The translations under genes were made by a program, and so were the position numbers. Under the pieces are notes generated by a model. It did not search any database and had not been told where the DNA came from. It saw only the letters and a list, made by a program, of their open reading frames with translations. A stretch of 64,000 nt of DNA. It comes from Chitinophaga barathri. Lineage in GTDB: Bacteria > Bacteroidota > Bacteroidia > Chitinophagales > Chitinophagaceae. The stretch lies in contig NZ_RMBX01000007.1 of the NCBI RefSeq assembly GCF_003807585.1, positions 124,001-188,000 of the forward strand, in the 5' to 3' direction. Of this stretch, positions 35,895 through 45,072 are shown piece by piece; the stretch's first letter is position 1; each line of letters starts with the position of its first letter.

Positions 35895-36632
35895 ATGATG
35901 GATTATATGACAACGGCGCAGGAAAAGGATTACTTGCTATCCTTGCGCATACGGTCCCCGCGGGCAAAAAAACGCGCGCTGCGGGAAGACCGGGAGAAAC
36001 AACTGCTGGGACTTGAACGGGAACTAAGTACGATCTCCACACTCCAACATAATATGGGTTATGTACCCCTGGATCCGCCGATCATGCGTGGCTGGAAGCG
36101 GACCTTTGTGCTGCGCGCCGATGTGGCCGCGGGTACAAAGGCCGCTTTCTACCAGGGAATACTGGACAAGCTCAATGTGTGCGATTATCACCACAGCCGG
36201 AAATTTACAACCACCAAAAGGATAAAAGGCCGGAAAGTGAAAATAGAAAAACCGCTTGCATACCCGGACCCTTACCATTGGACCATTCACAAATACAAGT
36301 TCAGTGAAGCGGAACTGAAAGAGTTTTGCCTCGAAGAACGTTTTAAAGATGGTGCGGGCGGAAGGTTTGTGTATGTATTCCGCGAGAAATGGCGTTTTGT
36401 ATTGAAAGTGACGCCCAATATGATCACGGAAGCAAAAGTGGAAAGCACAGCGCTGGAAGCGCGCAAGGCATGGATAGATAACTATCTTGAGCGCAATCAT
36501 TTCCGCCATGTTTTGCATAAACTGCTTGGCCACAGGAGGAGATTTAAATGCCCTTCCCGCCGCCAGCAGATGCAATTAAAAAACCAGGTCCCAAAGAACA
36601 CCCTGCAATGGATGTGTTCATTGGACGATTAA
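35895..36632 (+). CDS. Unknown basic protein, first gene of the AAA/RtcB operon
   Basis: I do not recognise this 245-residue protein. It has a Lys/Arg-rich N-terminal helix (about 15-45), a middle with HHSRKFTTTKRIKGRKVKIE (about 100-120), aromatic-rich strands (DPYHWTIHKYKF, RFVYVFREKWRFVLKV) and a basic C-terminus with two Cys (HRRRFKCPSRRQQM). No signal peptide or membrane segment. The composition suits nucleic-acid binding, which is inference only. It is 13 bases from the AAA ATPase and so probably acts with it and RtcB. A seven-base inverted repeat (35855-35869) and a 30-codon stretch in another frame from 35804 precede it. Confidence 0.7.
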   Translation: MMDYMTTAQEKDYLLSLRIRSPRAKKRALREDREKQLLGLERELSTISTLQHNMGYVPLDPPIMRGWKRTFVLRADVAAGTKAAFYQGILDKLNVCDYHHSRKFTTTKRIKGRKVKIEKPLAYPDPYHWTIHKYKFSEAELKEFCLEERFKDGAGGRFVYVFREKWRFVLKVTPNMITEAKVESTALEARKAWIDNYLERNHFRHVLHKLLGHRRRFKCPSRRQQMQLKNQVPKNTLQWMCSLDD

Positions 36633-36645
36633 AAAATTCCAGACA

Positions 36646-37719
36646 GTGGAAAACAAAGAGTTACAAAAAATCGTAGCACACGCGAACCTGTGCGATGACT
36701 TTTATATAGACGCACATGCCCTTTACCTCCAGACCCACCAGAAGATGCCGAGCGTAAGCTCGATGTACCAGGTGGATTTCAGGAAAGCATTTAGCTGGAT
36801 CAAAGAAAACCGCGCTGAATGGATCGAGGATATTTATACCTACAGGGATTACGACCGCTCTGATAAAAAGTATGAATACGACCGCATCATCATCATCCTT
36901 AAAAATGTACCCGTGATGCTGGTACTCGCCGAAAACTTCATTGAAATACTGCACAGCGAAAATGACCTTCCCCTGGTGGAAGAACTTACCGCCGGCCTGC
37001 AGCCTTTCCGGCAAGGACAAAAACGGAAAGCCCACGAAATAAACCTCGTGGTGCAGAACAAAGGTAGCATGACCCTGCGCAGCATGGAGATCAAACGGAC
37101 GAAACTGGACCTGGGCCTGTATTATGAACCGGATTTTGCGGACATCGACAGGCTCATCCTCAAACGCCTCAACACCAGCAAGGATAAGGGCCTGGTGTTG
37201 CTGCACGGAAAGCCCGGTACGGGCAAGACCACCTACCTGCGCCACCTTACCGGCCGGCTGAAAAAGCGTATCCTTTTTCTTCCGCCCACAGTGGCACAGG
37301 AAATAACCGGCCCTTCATTCATTGAATTGCTGATGAGTTACCCCAACAGCGTGCTCGTGATCGAAGACGCGGAGAACATCCTGGCAGACAGGGAGCAGTC
37401 GGAAAACTCCTCCGTTTCCAACCTGCTCAACCTGTCCGACGGATTGTTGGCAGACTGTTTGAACGTACAGGTAATCTGTACCTTTAACGGCGCCCTCTCT
37501 AAGATCGACAGCGCATTATTGCGTAAAGGAAGGCTGATAGCCCAGTATGAATTCAGGGAGCTGTCCGTGCAAAAGGCACAGCAGCTGAGCGCACACCTTG
37601 GTTTCGATACGGCGATCAGCCGGCCGATGAGCATCGCTGAAATCGCCAATCAGCACGAACGAACATTTGAAGTAAAAAAGGTGCAGCCGATTGGATTCCG
37701 GGCTGCACTGCAATCCTAG
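36646..37719 (+). CDS. AAA-family ATPase next to RtcB
   Basis: A 357-residue protein starting at GTG. The N-terminal 160 residues are an unassigned alpha/beta domain. A single AAA module follows: P-loop HGKPGTGKTTYLRHL near 187-201, Walker B VLVIEDAEN near 235-243, a sensor-1-like CTFNGALSKID and the arginine-finger region ALLRKGRLI near 290-298. The arrangement resembles the Bcs1-like AAA class that remodels single substrates as a ring. Four bases separate it from rtcB, implying coupled translation. A role in presenting or unfolding RNA or protein for the ligase is inferred from position only. Confidence 0.85.
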   Translation: MENKELQKIVAHANLCDDFYIDAHALYLQTHQKMPSVSSMYQVDFRKAFSWIKENRAEWIEDIYTYRDYDRSDKKYEYDRIIIILKNVPVMLVLAENFIEILHSENDLPLVEELTAGLQPFRQGQKRKAHEINLVVQNKGSMTLRSMEIKRTKLDLGLYYEPDFADIDRLILKRLNTSKDKGLVLLHGKPGTGKTTYLRHLTGRLKKRILFLPPTVAQEITGPSFIELLMSYPNSVLVIEDAENILADREQSENSSVSNLLNLSDGLLADCLNVQVICTFNGALSKIDSALLRKGRLIAQYEFRELSVQKAQQLSAHLGFDTAISRPMSIAEIANQHERTFEVKKVQPIGFRAALQS

Positions 37720-37723
37720 ACCA

Positions 37724-39190
37724 ATGGCAAAACTAAAATTACGGGGCAAGGACCTGCGGAACATCGGTTACCCTGAGGGGCCGGTGATCAGCGTAGCCAT
37801 CACCGTGATGGAACAACATTACAAACATTATACGCAGGAAGCCGCACTGGCCCTCCTGCACCAGGTACTGGAAGCCCCGGCTTCCTTTACGGAAGACGAA
37901 CAGCTTTCGAAGATCGCGGGAAAACTGATCGTGGAAGAGCCCACAGAGATCGCGATCAATGCGGAGGCGGTGCCTTACCGGGTATACGGAAAAGAGTTCA
38001 TCGACGAAGGCGCCATCCGGCAGATGGATTACGCGATGAGGCTGCCGGTGACGGTAGCCGGGGCGCTGATGCCGGACGCACACCAGGGCTATGGCCTGCC
38101 TATCGGCGGGGTGCTGGCGGTAAAAAACGCCGTGATCCCGTACGGTGTGGGCGTGGATATCGGTTGCCGGATGTGCCTGAGCATCCTGGATATTCCGCAT
38201 ACCCAGCTGGAAAAACAGGCTTCAGTCTTCAAAAGGGAGCTGAAAGCCGGTACTGTTTTCGGCGCGGGTGCGGAATGGAAGCCGCGTATAGACGATGAAG
38301 TGCTGGAACACCCGGCCTTCAGCGAGATCGGGCTGCTGAAACACCTGCACGCCAAAGCCGCGGGCCAGTTGAGCACCTCCGGCTCCGGCAACCACTTCGT
38401 GGAATGGGGCCTGGTGGAGATCACGGATGCGCAGAACGAATTCGGCCTGGCAACCGGTACGTACCTGGGCCTGCTGTCCCACTCCGGTTCCCGTGGACTG
38501 GGGGCGCAGATCGCGGGGCATTATACCAAACTGGCCCGTGAGATCTGCCAGCTGCCGCGGGAAGTGCAGCACCTCGCCTGGCTGGGCCTGGATACCGAAG
38601 AAGGCCAGGAATACTGGACGGCGATGAACCTGGCGGGCGATTACGCCTCCGCCTGTCATCACCAGATCCACCGGAGGCTGATCAAGGCAGTGGGTGGTAC
38701 TTTGCTGGCAAGGGTGGAAAATCACCACAATTTCGCCTGGAAAGAGACCCATGGAGGGGAAGAGCTGGTCGTGCACCGGAAAGGGGCTACACCGGCCGGA
38801 AAAGGGGCATTAGGGGTTATTCCCGGCTCCATGACCGCCCCCGGTTTTATCGTACGTGGCCGCGGCGAAGCTGCGTCCCTGGACTCGGCTTCCCACGGGG
38901 CAGGGCGGCAGATGAGCCGGAGCAAGGCCACACAGAGCTTTACCCGTCACGAACTGACCAGGATACTGGCGGATCATAAGGTCCACCTGATCGGCGGCGG
39001 CCTGGACGAAGCGCCGGGCGCGTATAAGAACATCACGGAAGTGATGGCCGCGCAAACCGCGCTGGTGGATGTGATCGGTACTTTCCTTCCGAAGATCGTA
39101 CGGATGGCGGACGGTGTCTCCACTACTACTATTACACTACTGTTAGACTACTCTACTACTACACTACCACTACTGTTAGACTACTCTTAG
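37724..39190 (+). CDS. rtcB: RtcB-family RNA-splicing ligase with repeat-derived C-terminus
   Basis: A 488-residue ligase that joins RNA 2',3'-cyclic phosphate or 3'-phosphate ends to 5'-OH ends with GTP and Mn. Visible landmarks: MPDAHQGYGLPIGGV, GVGVDIGCRM (metal Cys), TSGSGNHFVEWG, LSHSGSRGLG, and the guanylylated His in DSASHGAGRQMSRSK. After the usual VIGTFLPKIVRMADG the chain continues as two 11-residue repeats, TTTITLLLDYS and TTTLPLLLDYS, from a 33-base tandem duplication, instead of the short family tail. The ligase core looks intact. Start at MAKLKLRGK is preferred to a frame extending 11 codons upstream over the ATPase stop. Confidence 0.92.
   Translation: MAKLKLRGKDLRNIGYPEGPVISVAITVMEQHYKHYTQEAALALLHQVLEAPASFTEDEQLSKIAGKLIVEEPTEIAINAEAVPYRVYGKEFIDEGAIRQMDYAMRLPVTVAGALMPDAHQGYGLPIGGVLAVKNAVIPYGVGVDIGCRMCLSILDIPHTQLEKQASVFKRELKAGTVFGAGAEWKPRIDDEVLEHPAFSEIGLLKHLHAKAAGQLSTSGSGNHFVEWGLVEITDAQNEFGLATGTYLGLLSHSGSRGLGAQIAGHYTKLAREICQLPREVQHLAWLGLDTEEGQEYWTAMNLAGDYASACHHQIHRRLIKAVGGTLLARVENHHNFAWKETHGGEELVVHRKGATPAGKGALGVIPGSMTAPGFIVRGRGEAASLDSASHGAGRQMSRSKATQSFTRHELTRILADHKVHLIGGGLDEAPGAYKNITEVMAAQTALVDVIGTFLPKIVRMADGVSTTTITLLLDYSTTTLPLLLDYS
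39118..39187 (+). repeat. 33-base tandem repeat inside the 3' end of rtcB
   Basis: The 20-base sequence CACTACTGTTAGACTACTCT occurs at 39135-39154 and 39168-39187. The full 33-base unit codes for an 11-residue repeat and ends just before the stop. The period keeps the reading frame. Confidence 0.9.
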
Positions 39191-39196
39191 AGCCAA

Positions 39197-39214
39197 TTGT
39201 CATGGTCATGACAA
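39197..39214. repeat. Perfect inverted repeat just after rtcB
   Basis: TTGTCATG (39197-39204), GT, CATGACAA (39207-39214). No T run follows, so a protein-binding site is as likely as an RNA hairpin. It opens the 360-base gene-free gap 39191-39550. Confidence 0.8.
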
Positions 39215-39293
39215 ATGTGGCGTTTTCATACACTCCCATACACTATCCAAGGCGTATCCTGGGAGTATCGTAGGAGTAACCATGCCTTTCCCC

Positions 39294-39309
39294 ACCTTTA
39301 CATAAAGGT
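39294..39309. repeat. Inverted repeat ACCTTTA-CA-TAAAGGT
   Basis: Seven-base arms two bases apart. It shares the 13-mer TTTACATAAAGGT with the spacer before the PAS-LuxR gene (15831-15843). Confidence 0.6.
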
Positions 39310-39378
39310 TGGCCAATAGGGGAAGCCTGCCATTTTTGCCTGATAGGGACGGTTAAAATGGCAGCGGGTGGGGGTAAG

Positions 39379-39430
39379 TATGCTTTTGATACGCTTTTGA
39401 TATGCTCTTGCTATGCTTTTGATATGCTTC
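39379..39430 (+). repeat. 11-base tandem repeat TATGCTTTTGA
   Basis: Units at 39379, 39390, 39401, 39412 and a partial at 39423: TATGCTTTTGA, TACGCTTTTGA, TATGCTCTTGC, TATGCTTTTGA, TATGCTTC. The period is close to one DNA helical turn. No gene covers it. Confidence 0.85.
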
Positions 39431-39505
39431 AGGTGCAGCTGATAGTGTTTCAACTGAAAACTTTAAAGGTGCATGGCCCATCCTAAAGCTACCTATTCAG
39501 ACAAG

Positions 39506-39531
39506 AAGGGCCGCTCAACTGAGCAGCCCTT
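39506..39531 (-). terminator. Hairpin at the end of the NagX-like gene
   Basis: AAGGGC and GCTC pair with GAGC and GCCCTT across one mismatch. It lies 20 bases past the acyltransferase stop on the - strand; the T run is weak. Confidence 0.55.
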
Positions 39532-39550
39532 TCCAAAACGGAAGTTCCGG

Positions 39551-40678
39551 TTACACCCGGATATATATCTTCCTGCGGTCCATCCACCAGCCCAGCAGCC
39601 AGAGGATCAGCACATGGAACAGGCCGAACAGCAACGAGCCGGGATAATCCCCGAAAGCCGGCTGAAACACATGGCCATATAACCAGCCGTAAAGATTTTC
39701 ATTTTCAGGCCCGATGCGGAACAGGAAATACAACTTCACGATCACCCCGCTCATCACGTAAATGAACAGCGGGTTTTTACCGAATACTTCAAAGAAATAA
39801 GTACCCGCGCGTAACCCTTTCAGCTCGATCAGCCAGATAAATATAGACAGCAGCAGCGTGGCAATGCCTACTGTGTACAACACATAGGAACTGGTCCAGA
39901 TCTTTTTGTTGATAGGGAAAACCGTATTCCACAGCAGCGCTACGGCTACCATGATCGTACCCGCCAGCACCAGCTTCATCAGCATATTCCGGCTGTGACG
40001 GTTCTGCTGCACAAAACGGCCCACGAGGAAACCGAACACCACGTTGCCGATTGCGGGAATAGTGCTTAGCAGGCCTTCCGGATCAAAGGCGATGCCTTCG
40101 CCATGGTACATGTGTTTTTCACCGAGTATAGCCCGGTCCACCTGGAGGCCGATATGGCCTTCCAGGCTGTAAGGATCGCTGCCGCCCAGGAAATAGAGGA
40201 TAGCCCAATAACCCAGCAATAAAACGCAGGTGGCAATAAAGGCGCCTTTTGGTTTCAGGTAATGGATCAGCAGCGCGCCGATGCCGTAACAAAGCGCGAT
40301 GCGTTGCAATACGCCGAATATGCGGAGGGTATCAAGACTTTTCATGACCATATTCCCATCGCCGTCGTATTTCACGAAGGGGAACAGGTTCAGCAGCAGG
40401 CCGATGATAAAGATGAGGGCGGTGCGTTTGAGTATCTTTCCCAGTACCTGCGCATTGCTCAGCTGGTCAAACTTTTTCATGGCAAAACTCATGGCATTGC
40501 CTACAGCGAACAGGAAAAAGGGAAATACGAGATCGGTGGGCGTGCAGCCATGCCACTTCGCATGGAGTAAAGGCCCGTATACATGGCTCCAGCTGCCGGG
40601 TGTGTTCACCAGGATCATGCCTGCCACCGTGAGCCCGCGAAACACATCGAGGGATAGGAAACGTTGATTTTGGTTCAT
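39551..40678 (-). CDS. Heparan-alpha-glucosaminide acetyltransferase-like membrane protein (NagX/DUF5009)
   Basis: A 375-residue polytopic membrane protein with about ten hydrophobic segments. The start RFLSLDVFRGLTVAGMILVN, then HAKWHGCTPTDLVFPFFLF, is typical of the HGSNAT/YeiB-like acyltransferases; the His in AKWHG matches the proposed catalytic His of this family. It probably moves acetyl groups across the inner membrane onto amino sugars. It stands alone between the repeat region and the fucose genes and may relate to polysaccharide salvage, which is inference. Confidence 0.85.
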   Translation of the reverse strand: MNQNQRFLSLDVFRGLTVAGMILVNTPGSWSHVYGPLLHAKWHGCTPTDLVFPFFLFAVGNAMSFAMKKFDQLSNAQVLGKILKRTALIFIIGLLLNLFPFVKYDGDGNMVMKSLDTLRIFGVLQRIALCYGIGALLIHYLKPKGAFIATCVLLLGYWAILYFLGGSDPYSLEGHIGLQVDRAILGEKHMYHGEGIAFDPEGLLSTIPAIGNVVFGFLVGRFVQQNRHSRNMLMKLVLAGTIMVAVALLWNTVFPINKKIWTSSYVLYTVGIATLLLSIFIWLIELKGLRAGTYFFEVFGKNPLFIYVMSGVIVKLYFLFRIGPENENLYGWLYGHVFQPAFGDYPGSLLFGLFHVLILWLLGWWMDRRKIYIRV

Positions 40679-40791
40679 ATAGTTAAGGTCAGGTTTATCA
40701 TTTAAATCTACTATAAAAATTCAATCGCATGGGAATTTTTAGAGTGATGATAAACGAAGGAAGCGGCTACCGACCGGGACTTTGGTATCTA

Positions 40792-41724
40792 TCAGCTGAA
40801 TTTCTCTTCATACACTTTCCTGATGCCTTCCTCCAGCGGGATGCCGGCTTTCCAGCCCAGGGCCGTCAGTTTGGATACATCCATCAGCTTGCGGGGCGTG
40901 CCGTCCGGTTTGGAGGCATCGAACGTGAGTTTCCCTTCGTAGCCGGTGATCTTTTGGATCAGGCGGGCGAGGTCCGCGATACTGATGTCTTCCCCCACGC
41001 CGATATTGATCGGGCCGGGCTCGTTGTAACGTTGCATGAGGAAATAACAGGCGTCCGCCATATCGTCCGCGTGCAGGAACTCGCGGAGCGGCGTGCCGGA
41101 GCCCCAGATGGTCACTTCGGGCGTGTTATTCACCCGGGCTTCGTGAAACTTCCGCAGCAGGGCAGGCAATACATGTGAGGTCTGCAGGTCGTAGTTGTCA
41201 TTCGGGCCGTACAGGTTCGTGGGCATCACGGAAATAAAATCAGCGCCATACTGGCTGCGGTATGCATCGCAGAGTTTGATGCCGGCTATTTTGGCAATGG
41301 CGTAGGGTTCGTTTGTAGGCTCCAGCAGTCCGGTGAGCAGGTATTCTTCTTTCAGCGGCTGCGGCGCCAGTTTGGGATAGATGCAGGAAGAGCCGAGGAA
41401 CATCAGCTTTTTGACGCCGTTCATATACGCATGATGGATCACATTGTTCTGGATCATCAGGTTGTCGTAGATGAATTCCGCGCGGTAGGTATTGTTCGCC
41501 ACAATGCCGCCTACTTTCGCGGCGGCAAGGAACACGTGGTCCGGTCTTTCTTCTTTGAAAAAAGCCTCCACGGCGGCCTGGTTGCGAAGATCGAGGTCCG
41601 CGGAAGTGCGGGTGATAAAGTTGGTAAACCCTTCTTTCTCCAGCCTTCTCCTGATGGCCGAGCCCACCATGCCGCGGTGGCCTGCGATATATATCCTGTC
41701 CTGTAACTGCATAAGATTATTCAA
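40792..41724 (-). CDS. fcl: GDP-L-fucose synthase
   Basis: A 310-residue short-chain dehydrogenase that epimerises and reduces GDP-4-keto-6-deoxymannose to GDP-L-fucose. It has the Rossmann motif [32 protein letters not shown] with the catalytic Ser/Cys region, YAIAKIAG (YxxxK) and [13 protein letters not shown]. Full length. Its ATG at 41724 lies eight bases inside the gmd stop region; an in-frame ATG at 41712 would avoid the overlap. With gmd upstream it completes the two-step pathway from GDP-mannose. Confidence 0.95.
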   Translation of the reverse strand: MNNLMQLQDRIYIAGHRGMVGSAIRRRLEKEGFTNFITRTSADLDLRNQAAVEAFFKEERPDHVFLAAAKVGGIVANNTYRAEFIYDNLMIQNNVIHHAYMNGVKKLMFLGSSCIYPKLAPQPLKEEYLLTGLLEPTNEPYAIAKIAGIKLCDAYRSQYGADFISVMPTNLYGPNDNYDLQTSHVLPALLRKFHEARVNNTPEVTIWGSGTPLREFLHADDMADACYFLMQRYNEPGPINIGVGEDISIADLARLIQKITGYEGKLTFDASKPDGTPRKLMDVSKLTALGWKAGIPLEEGIRKVYEEKFS

Positions 41725-42829
41725 ACTGGTTTAAAACTTTATATCCCGCGTCTTTCAGGAGTTTTTCCCGGCGGAACAGTTCCACGTCCGCCGCTACCAT
41801 TTCTTTTACTAGCGTGTAAAGATCATATTCCGGCTTCCAGTTAAGCTGTGTTTGCGCTTTGGTAGGGTCGCCAATAAGGAGGTCTACCTCGGTAGGCCTG
41901 AAATAACGGGGATCTATCGCCACTACTTCCTTGCCTACAGGAATGGGGAAATCAGGATTGAAGCTTTTGGCAACAAAGGCTTTTTCATTTACGCCTTCTC
42001 CTTCAAACCTCAATTCAACGCCCACTTCGGCAAAGCTGAGGCTGATAAATTCACGTACTGTATTGGTGATGCCGGTGGCTATCACATAATCTTCAGCTTT
42101 ATCCTGCTGGAGTATGAGCCACATAGCTTTTACATAATCTTTAGCATGGCCCCAGTCACGTTTTGCGTCGAGGTTGCCCATGTATAACTTATCTTGTAGC
42201 CCGAGAGCGATCTTAGCTACACCGCGGGTGATCTTGCGCGTTACGAAAGTTTCTCCACGTAAAGGGCTTTCATGGTTAAAGAGTATGCCGTTGCTGGCAA
42301 ACATGTTATAAGCTTCCCGGTAATTAACGGTGATCCAAAATGCGTACATTTTCGCTACAGCATATGGGGAACGGGGATAGAACGGTGTTTTTTCTGACTG
42401 GGGCACTTCCTGCACCAGCCCGTATAATTCCGACGTGGAGGCCTGGTATATTCTGGTTTTTTTTGTCAGGCCCAGCAGGCGAACGGCTTCCAGTATGCGA
42501 AGGGTGCCAATGCCGTCCACATCCGCGGTATATTCAGGCGCTTCGAAGCTAACCTGGACATGGCTCATGGCTCCCAGGTTATATATTTCATCGGGTTGAA
42601 CTTCCTGTATTATGCGGATAAGGTTGGTGGAATCTGACAGATCGCCATAATGCAGTTTAAGGTGGACGTTCTGCTCATGCGGGTCCTGGTAGAGGTGATC
42701 TATTCTGTCTGTATTAAAAAGCGAAGCGCGGCGTTTGATGCCGTGAACTTCATAGCCTTTCTTCAGCAATAATTCGGTTAAATATGCACCGTCCTGCCCG
42801 GTGATACCGGTGATTAATGCTTTTTTCAT
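41717..42829 (-). CDS. gmd: GDP-mannose 4,6-dehydratase (copy 1)
   Basis: A 370-residue SDR enzyme, the first step of GDP-L-fucose synthesis. Motifs: [10 protein letters not shown] (NADP site), [24 protein letters not shown] (catalytic Thr and Glu), [10 protein letters not shown] (YxxxK), [16 protein letters not shown] and [14 protein letters not shown]. The start at 42829 is chosen because a promoter box (42854-42861) lies inside the longer frame. A second, very similar gmd is at 47710-48822. Forms an operon with fcl. Confidence 0.96.
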   Translation of the reverse strand: MKKALITGITGQDGAYLTELLLKKGYEVHGIKRRASLFNTDRIDHLYQDPHEQNVHLKLHYGDLSDSTNLIRIIQEVQPDEIYNLGAMSHVQVSFEAPEYTADVDGIGTLRILEAVRLLGLTKKTRIYQASTSELYGLVQEVPQSEKTPFYPRSPYAVAKMYAFWITVNYREAYNMFASNGILFNHESPLRGETFVTRKITRGVAKIALGLQDKLYMGNLDAKRDWGHAKDYVKAMWLILQQDKAEDYVIATGITNTVREFISLSFAEVGVELRFEGEGVNEKAFVAKSFNPDFPIPVGKEVVAIDPRYFRPTEVDLLIGDPTKAQTQLNWKPEYDLYTLVKEMVAADVELFRREKLLKDAGYKVLNQFE

Positions 42830-42853
42830 TTGATCGATTTTCTTAATTTCCCG

Positions 42854-42861
42854 CAAAGATA
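42854..42861 (-). promoter_or_regulatory. -7 promoter box TATCTTTG before gmd-fcl
   Basis: On the - strand a perfect TAnnTTTG, 24 bases before the gmd ATG at 42829, just beyond the stop of the ABC-F gene. The gmd-fcl pair therefore has its own promoter. Confidence 0.65.
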
Positions 42862-42872
42862 ACATTTAATAA

Positions 42873-44765
42873 TCAAGAGAAAAGCTCGCTCAATTCCAGC
42901 CAACGCATACCTTTATCGTCCAGCAGCTGCATGATCTCCCCGATGCGGTTGGAGGCTTTCTGCAATTGGTCGTAAGGCAGGGTGCCCTCGGCCAGCTGGG
43001 TTTCCAGCAGCTTTTTTTCCTGCTCCAGGGATCCGATCTCCTTTTCAAGCAATTCCAGTTCCCGTTTCTCTTTAAAAGACATCTTGCGGCCTTTCGGGGC
43101 TGCGGGGGCTTCCGTTTCCAAGGGTTTGGGGGCAACGGGCTCGGGGATGGTCTTGAGTTTTTCCTGGTCTTTCTCCCATTCGCGGTACTGGGAGTAGTTG
43201 CCCGGGAAGTCGCGTACCTCGCCGTCCCCTTCGAATACAAAAAGGTGATCCACCAGTTTGTCCATAAAGTAACGGTCGTGGCTCACGATCACGATGCAGC
43301 CCTGGTAGGCTTGCAGGAAATCTTCCAGGATGCTGAGCGTGGGCAGGTCCAGGTCATTGGTCGGTTCATCGAGGATAAGGAAGTTCGGGTTGCGGAAGAG
43401 GATAGATAGCAGGTGGAGCCTGCGTTTTTCCCCGCCGCTGAGCTTGGAGATGTAAGTATATTGTTTTTCCGGGCTGAAGAGGAACAGTTGCAGGAACTGC
43501 GCCGCGCTCACCTTGGTACCGTCCGCCAGGGGGAAGTTTTCCGCGATGTTTTTTACGAACTCGATCACCCGCATATCCTCCTTCACGATCAGGCCCTGCT
43601 GGGAGTAGTTGCCGAACACGACGGTATCTCCCACATTGATCTTCCCGGAATCCGCCGCTTCGGTGCCCATGAGCATATTGAGGAAGGTGGATTTTCCCAC
43701 GCCGTTCTTACCCACTACGCCGATGCGTTCGCCTTTTTTGAAGGTATAATCGAAACCTTTAAGGATCTGCAGAGGCCCGTAGGCTTTGTAGACTTTTTTC
43801 AGTTCCAGGATCTTGCCGCCGAGCCGGGTCATTTTCACGTTCAGCTCCAGCTGCTGCTGTTCGATCCGTTTGGCGGCGCGCTCTTTTACTTCGTAAAAAG
43901 CGTCCTGCCGGGATTTGGACTTGGTGGTACGGGCCTTGGGCTGCTTGCGCATCCATTCCAGCTCTTTGCGGTACAGGTTGCGGGCTTTTTCAGTGCTGGA
44001 GCGGTCGGATTCCTCGCGGGCGGCTTTTTTCTCGAGATAGTTCTCGTAATTGCCTTTGTAGATATACAGTTGTTCGTTGTCCAGCTCCATGATCTCGTTG
44101 CACACGCTGTCCAGGAAATAGCGGTCGTGGGTAACGAGCAGCAGGGTTACGTTCTCCTGGTCCAGGTAATTTTCCAGCCATTCGATCATGCTTACGTCCA
44201 GGTGGTTGGTCGGTTCGTCCATGATGAGGAGGGTGTGTTTGTGTTCAAACCCTATGTCTATCAATACTTTAGCTAGCGCCACCCGTTTCTGCTGGCCGCC
44301 GGAGAGGGTTCCAACGGGCTGGTCCAGGTGGTGGATATTGAGTTTGCCGAGGATCTGTTTCACTTTACTGTCGAAGTGCCAGGCGTTCAGCTCGTCCATT
44401 TTGGCGATGGAGGCGGTGAGCAGGGTGGCGTCCGGTTCGGCGTCATCGTCTGTGAGCAGCTCGTATTCCTTGATGGCGTTCAGGATGGGGTGTTCGTGAT
44501 CGAAGATGTTTTCGAGAACGGACTGGTTCATGTTGAAGTTCGAAGACTGTTCGAGCATAACAACCGTAACATCTTTATGAATCCATACTTTGCCGGCGTC
44601 GGCGGTTTCCTTGCCACAGAGGATCTTGAGGAGGGTAGATTTGCCGGTGCCGTTGAGGGCCACCAGGGCGATTTTGTCGCCTTCTTCTATATGAAAGGAG
44701 ATATTTTCGAAAAGGGGGGTGATGCCGTACGATTTGGCAAGCCCTTCCACTGTAACATAATGCAT
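42873..44765 (-). CDS. ABC-F family ATPase, Uup-like
   Basis: A 630-residue soluble protein with two ABC modules and no membrane part. Module 1: ALNGTGKSTLLKIL, LSGGQQKRVALAK, LLIMDEPTNHLD. Module 2: VGKNGVGKSTFLNML, LSGGEKRRLHLLS, FLILDEPTNDLD. The linker between them and the C-terminal Lys/Glu coiled coil (about 555-625) fit the Uup branch. ABC-F proteins act at the ribosome. A TACCTTCG box (44777-44770) ends four bases before the ATG, suggesting a nearly leaderless transcript. Confidence 0.92.
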   Translation of the reverse strand: MHYVTVEGLAKSYGITPLFENISFHIEEGDKIALVALNGTGKSTLLKILCGKETADAGKVWIHKDVTVVMLEQSSNFNMNQSVLENIFDHEHPILNAIKEYELLTDDDAEPDATLLTASIAKMDELNAWHFDSKVKQILGKLNIHHLDQPVGTLSGGQQKRVALAKVLIDIGFEHKHTLLIMDEPTNHLDVSMIEWLENYLDQENVTLLLVTHDRYFLDSVCNEIMELDNEQLYIYKGNYENYLEKKAAREESDRSSTEKARNLYRKELEWMRKQPKARTTKSKSRQDAFYEVKERAAKRIEQQQLELNVKMTRLGGKILELKKVYKAYGPLQILKGFDYTFKKGERIGVVGKNGVGKSTFLNMLMGTEAADSGKINVGDTVVFGNYSQQGLIVKEDMRVIEFVKNIAENFPLADGTKVSAAQFLQLFLFSPEKQYTYISKLSGGEKRRLHLLSILFRNPNFLILDEPTNDLDLPTLSILEDFLQAYQGCIVIVSHDRYFMDKLVDHLFVFEGDGEVRDFPGNYSQYREWEKDQEKLKTIPEPVAPKPLETEAPAAPKGRKMSFKEKRELELLEKEIGSLEQEKKLLETQLAEGTLPYDQLQKASNRIGEIMQLLDDKGMRWLELSELFS

Positions 44766-45072
44766 GGTGCGAAGGTAACCTGTTTTGTTAAAATTGGTTT
44801 TTTCAATATTTATTTCGTATATTCATAAAGGAAAATGTTACACCAGTAAGCGCTATGAACAACCGGGGAATATGAGAACCTTATCCAATAATCATTTGAA
44901 TTTATTGAAAAGAGACTGACGTAATTGATAATTGCGTGTATACTTTCCTGTGTGAGTGAAAAAGAGAGCGAAGGAAAGGGAGGTTATTTCATCCCATGTG
45001 ATTTGCCCCATTTGCACGGCCTTTATCCATCAGTTAAGTATCTTTTGTTTGGTTCCCCTGGTTTTAAGATAA

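Noticed and set aside
35804..36016. 70-codon frame overlapping the unknown 245-residue gene
   Set aside because: Most of it lies in another frame of the longer gene and its composition turns into low-complexity Gly/Ala/Arg; at most its first 30 codons could be a leader.
39473..39682. 69-codon + strand frame after the repeat region
   Set aside because: Covers the hairpin at the end of the NagX-like gene and continues antisense through its coding end; no family.
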